From UBA3839 sp963627995 (GTDB lineage Bacteria; Bacteroidota; Bacteroidia; Bacteroidales; Bacteroidaceae), in contig CAVGCV010000011.1 of assembly GCA_963627995.1 (NCBI GenBank), forward strand, positions 1 to 64,000: 64,000 nucleotides of DNA, written 5' to 3'. How positions within the stretch are numbered: the first letter of the stretch is position 1; every line of letters begins with the position of its first letter. Shown here one piece after another: positions 60,679 through 64,000 of the stretch. Both the position numbers and the translations under genes were made by a program. The notes beneath the pieces were generated by a model. It saw nothing but the letters and a program-made list of their open reading frames with translations, was not told the DNA's origin and made no database searches.

Positions 60679-63600
60679 ATGAAAGAAAAGAAGAACAGTG
60701 GTATGATGAAGACGAAGGCTTTGTTGGCGTCCTTGCTTTTGATGGCGTCGGGACTACTGATGGCGCAGACCCCCGATGCGGTGGGGGGGGTGGTCGTTGA
60801 TGAGAACGGCGAACCCGTGTATGGCGCCCAAGTGGAGGTGAAGGGCGCCGGGACCGGCGCCGTGACGGACGCGGACGGCAGGTTCAGCTTGCCGAATGTG
60901 AAGCTCGGCGACCCGATCGTTGTTTCCTATCTCGGCATGACCCCCCAGACGCTGAAGGCGGCCCCGGGCATGAAGGTGCGCCTTCGCTCCAAGGACGAGC
61001 GCCTCAACGAGGTGGTCGTGGTGGCGTTCGGCGAGCAAAAGAAGTCGTCGTTCACGGGCTCGGCCGGCACGGTGGGCGCGGAGAAGATAGCGGAGCGGCA
61101 GGTCAACAACGTGGCCGACGCCCTGGAAGGCCAGGTGGCTGGCGTGCAGATGGTGAAGACCTCGGGCGACCCGACGGCCGCCCCCTCGTTCCACATCCGT
61201 GGCATCAGCTCCATCTATGCCGACCAGACGCCGCTCATCGTCGTGGACGGCGCGCCGTTTGCCGGAAACTGGAACGACATCAACCCTGCCGACGTGGCTT
61301 CCATTACCGTGCTGAAGGATGCGGCCTCCAACGCCCTCTACGGCGCGCGCGGAGCAAACGGTGTCATCATGATTACGACGAAGACCCCGGAGAAGGGTAA
61401 AACCGTCATCTCGCTCGACGCGAAGTGGGGGGCGACGAGCCGCGCCTCCCAGACCTACGACATGATTACCGCTCCGGGACAATACTATGAGTTGCACTAC
61501 AACGCCCTCTACAACAACTATGTCGCCAACGGCATGAGCGCCTATAACGCCCACGTCGCGGCCAACAACACGTTGGGCAAGACGACCAGCGAGGGCGGCT
61601 TGGGCTATGTCTGCTACACCGTGCCAGACGGGGAGTACCTGGTTGGCGACAACGGAAAGCTGAACCCCAACGCCAAGCTGGGCAACGTGGTGGAGTACAA
61701 CGGGCAGAAATACACCATCAGGCCCGACGACTGGCTGAAGGAGGCCTTCCGCACGACCCTGCGCCAGGAATACAACCTGAACGTGAACGGAGGAAACGAC
61801 GCTTCCGACTTCTATGCGTCGGTGGGCTACCTCAACCAGCCTGGCATTGCCTACGGTTCGGAATACGAGCGCTATTCCGCCCGGCTGAAGGCTTCGTTCA
61901 AGGCCAGCGACTGGCTGAAGATCGGGGGGAACGTCAGCTATGCGCATTCGGTGAGCGACTACGCGGCCGATGGCGACACCGATGCCGGCAACAACGTCTT
62001 CTACACCATCAACAACATCGCTCCGATCTACCCCTTGTACTTGCGCGACGGCGAGGGGAGAATCATGACCGACGCCAACGGCAAGATGATGGACTACGGC
62101 GACAACATGAACGCAGGCCTCTCGCGCCCAGTCCTTACTTCCACCAACCCCTTGAAGGACGACCTGTTGCAGAGTAGCCGCTCGGTGGGCAATTCGTTCA
62201 ACCTGATGGGCTTTGCAGACATCACCCCCACTTTCGTGAAAGGGCTGAAAATCACGCTGAACGGAACGGTCAATGAATACGAGTACCGCTACACCATGAC
62301 CAAGCAGCCCTACTACGGATGGGGGCAGTCCATTTATCCCGGCGGCTACGTGTACAAGGCGCACAACCGCTACTTCACGACCAATTTCCAGCAGCTGGCC
62401 CGTTACGTCCATTCTTTCGGACTGCACAACATGACCTTGCTGTTGGGACACGAGAACTACGACGAGACCGACGAGACGCTGGGTGCGTCGCGCATCCAGA
62501 TGCTCAGCTATTTCGAGAACCAGGAGCTGAGCGGCGCGGTGCGTGAGGACGCCAGCAGCTCGACCCAAACGAACTACAACACCGAGGGCTATTTCTTCCG
62601 CGGCATGTACGACTACAACGAGACGTATTTCGGACAGTTCTCTTTCCGCCGCGACGCTTCCTCGCGCTTCCATCCCGACCACCGCTGGGGAAACTTCTAC
62701 TCGCTGGGCGGCGCATGGATTGTCAGCAAGGAGAAGTGGATGGAGCGCACCCGGCCGTGGCTCGACATGCTGAAGCTCAAGGCCTCTTTCGGCCAGCAGG
62801 GCAACGACGGCATCGGCAGTGACCGCTATAGGGACACGTACGACATCCGCAACTTCAACGACCAGGTGGCTGTCACCCTCTACGCAAAGGGCAACCCCAA
62901 CATCACGTGGGAGACCAACACCAACGTCAATGCGGGCGTGGAGTTCGAGATGTTCAAGCGTCGCCTGCGCGGTGGCGTGGACTTCTTCTACCGCAAGACC
63001 ACGGACATGCTGACGTGGGTGCTCGTCCCGAAGTCGGAAGGATATTCCGGCTACTACGACAATGTGGGCGACATGGTGAACAAGGGCGTCGAGATGGAAC
63101 TCTCCTACGACATCGTCCGCAACCAGGACGTCTACTGGAACGTCAATCTGAACGCGACCCATTACCGCAACAAGATTACCGCGCTTTATGCCGAGAACAA
63201 GAGGAAAGAATGCGACGGCTACTACGGATTTACCGGCTCTTACCATTTCTATGGCGAGGGACTGCCCATGTACACTTGGCGCATCAAGAAATACGCGGGC
63301 GTGGATGGCGAGGGCAACGCCATGTGGTACAAGAAGCTGGACGACGGCACGGTGACGACAACAGCCGACCCCCTGGACGAGGACGCCAGCATGTACTTCC
63401 TTTGTGGCGACCCGACCCCCGACCTTTATGGCGGCTTCGGCACGTCGCTCTCGTACAGGGGCTTCGACCTTTTCGTCTCGTTCTCGTACTCCATCGGAGG
63501 GCGGGTCTATGACTATGGCTACCAGTCGCTGATGGGCAGCCCCTACGAATCGTACACGGGCTACAACTACCACAAGGACATCCTGAAGGCGTGGTCGGTG

Positions 63601-63909
63601 GACAACGCCAACTCCGACATCCCCCGCTTCCAGTATGGCGACCGCTATCAGAACATATCTTCCGACCGCTTCCTGACCAACGGCAGCTGGCTGAGCCTGC
63701 AGAACATCAACCTCGGCTATACGCTGCCACAGGCATGGGTGAACCGCGCGGGGCTTTCCAAGATTCGCGTCTATGCGTCGGCGGACAACGTGGCGTTCTG
63801 GTCGAAGCGCAAGGGACTGGATCCGCGCACCAGCTTTTCCGGTGGGCCGGGCGCGGAAAACTACTCATTCACACGCTGCATCTCGGGCGGCATCAACATT
63901 CAGTTCTAA
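60679..63909 (+). CDS. SusC/RagA-type TonB-linked outer-membrane receptor
   Basis: The 1076-residue product has a signal peptide after MMKTK (cleavage near GLLMAQ), a carboxypeptidase-regulatory-like domain ('GGVVVDENGEPVYGAQVEVK', about 36-110), a TonB box (LNEVVVVAFGEQKK), a plug with 'IRGISSIYADQTPLIVVDG' near 172 and 'GARGANGVIMITTKTPEKG' near 223, and a long beta-barrel ending in GGINIQF. It imports glycan or peptide fragments together with its SusD partner, whose start follows 22 bp downstream. The start may instead be at 60703, where a purine-rich stretch precedes ATGATG. The substrate is not readable. Confidence 0.95.
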   Translation: MKEKKNSGMMKTKALLASLLLMASGLLMAQTPDAVGGVVVDENGEPVYGAQVEVKGAGTGAVTDADGRFSLPNVKLGDPIVVSYLGMTPQTLKAAPGMKVRLRSKDERLNEVVVVAFGEQKKSSFTGSAGTVGAEKIAERQVNNVADALEGQVAGVQMVKTSGDPTAAPSFHIRGISSIYADQTPLIVVDGAPFAGNWNDINPADVASITVLKDAASNALYGARGANGVIMITTKTPEKGKTVISLDAKWGATSRASQTYDMITAPGQYYELHYNALYNNYVANGMSAYNAHVAANNTLGKTTSEGGLGYVCYTVPDGEYLVGDNGKLNPNAKLGNVVEYNGQKYTIRPDDWLKEAFRTTLRQEYNLNVNGGNDASDFYASVGYLNQPGIAYGSEYERYSARLKASFKASDWLKIGGNVSYAHSVSDYAADGDTDAGNNVFYTINNIAPIYPLYLRDGEGRIMTDANGKMMDYGDNMNAGLSRPVLTSTNPLKDDLLQSSRSVGNSFNLMGFADITPTFVKGLKITLNGTVNEYEYRYTMTKQPYYGWGQSIYPGGYVYKAHNRYFTTNFQQLARYVHSFGLHNMTLLLGHENYDETDETLGASRIQMLSYFENQELSGAVREDASSSTQTNYNTEGYFFRGMYDYNETYFGQFSFRRDASSRFHPDHRWGNFYSLGGAWIVSKEKWMERTRPWLDMLKLKASFGQQGNDGIGSDRYRDTYDIRNFNDQVAVTLYAKGNPNITWETNTNVNAGVEFEMFKRRLRGGVDFFYRKTTDMLTWVLVPKSEGYSGYYDNVGDMVNKGVEMELSYDIVRNQDVYWNVNLNATHYRNKITALYAENKRKECDGYYGFTGSYHFYGEGLPMYTWRIKKYAGVDGEGNAMWYKKLDDGTVTTTADPLDEDASMYFLCGDPTPDLYGGFGTSLSYRGFDLFVSFSYSIGGRVYDYGYQSLMGSPYESYTGYNYHKDILKAWSVDNANSDIPRFQYGDRYQNISSDRFLTNGSWLSLQNINLGYTLPQAWVNRAGLSKIRVYASADNVAFWSKRKGLDPRTSFSGGPGAENYSFTRCISGGINIQF

Positions 63910-63931
63910 CCATTCTTAACGAACAGCCTTT

Positions 63932-64000
63932 ATGAACAAGATATTGAAGAAAACGGCGGGCCTGGCAGCAGTGGTGTCGGGCGCGTGGCTCTTTCAAGGA
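63932..64000 (+). CDS. Start of a SusD/RagB-like gene (cut by the window edge)
   Basis: Only the first 23 codons are visible, MNKILKKTAGLAAVVSGAWL then FQG, a basic start followed by a hydrophobic signal segment. Position 22 bp after susC makes a SusD-type surface glycan-binding lipoprotein most likely, but the lipobox and the body of the protein are outside the window. Confidence 0.65.
   Translation, partial: MNKILKKTAGLAAVVSGAWLFQG

Overview
The window looks like a chromosomal segment of a high-GC member of the order Bacteroidales, probably Prevotellaceae or a relative; genus is not resolvable by eye. The evidence is a SusC-type TonB receptor followed by a cut SusD-like start, repeated TAnnTTTG promoter boxes (the Bacteroidetes -7 element), signal peptides on several glycoside hydrolases, an MraY with the Bacteroidetes-type insertion, and shared secreted C-terminal tails of the form YDLxGRR...GIYI. 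GC is high and the genes are densely packed.

Layout. 1-4260: thioredoxin-like remnant, TIG-repeat lipoprotein, then a Tsx-like porin next to an NCS2 purine permease. 4432-11473: secreted GH2 beta-galactosidase diverging from a large BNR/LamG secreted protein. 11563-14003: FAD oxidoreductase and a DUF2461 protein. 14434-31443: the division and cell-wall (dcw) cluster mraZ-rsmH-ftsL-ftsI-murE-mraY-murD-ftsW-murG-murC-ftsQ-ftsA-ftsZ, then a YqeY-like gene. 31565-33587: uxuA and an SDR mannonate oxidoreductase (hexuronate catabolism). 33717-39925: an unknown secreted protein, a multidomain clan GH-A-like glycosidase and a DUF3943 protein. 40067-44866: leftward operon dxs-trkA-trkH. 45078-47609: a single-chain restriction-modification-like protein with an AT-rich middle. 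48072-54818: ribF, TM2 protein, tyrS, GH43-like enzyme, gyrB, rpsT, tRNA-Glu. 55606-60308: operon of an acyl-CoA synthetase, a small TPR protein and a four-part 2-oxoacid:ferredoxin oxidoreductase. 60679-64000: SusC and the start of a SusD-like gene.

The most striking signal is not a gene. Seven of the eight intergenic gaps longer than 300 bp each hold exactly one array of short palindromes (TCCGCGGA and variants, or CCAAGTACTTGG) repeated at a 22-nt period, with A/T-rich 14-nt spacers that are often mirror images. Every array lies 5' of a rightward gene, and where a -7 box can be read the array ends about 150-275 bp upstream of it. None occurs in the convergent gaps, which hold ordinary hairpins. 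One array keeps the 22-nt phase while its palindrome is replaced by an unrelated one. I do not recognise this as a described element; it could be a dispersed repeat family, phased binding sites for a DNA-organising or regulatory protein, or both.

Gene starts were chosen from promoter position, signal peptides and family length. Families were assigned from remembered motifs, with no database search.
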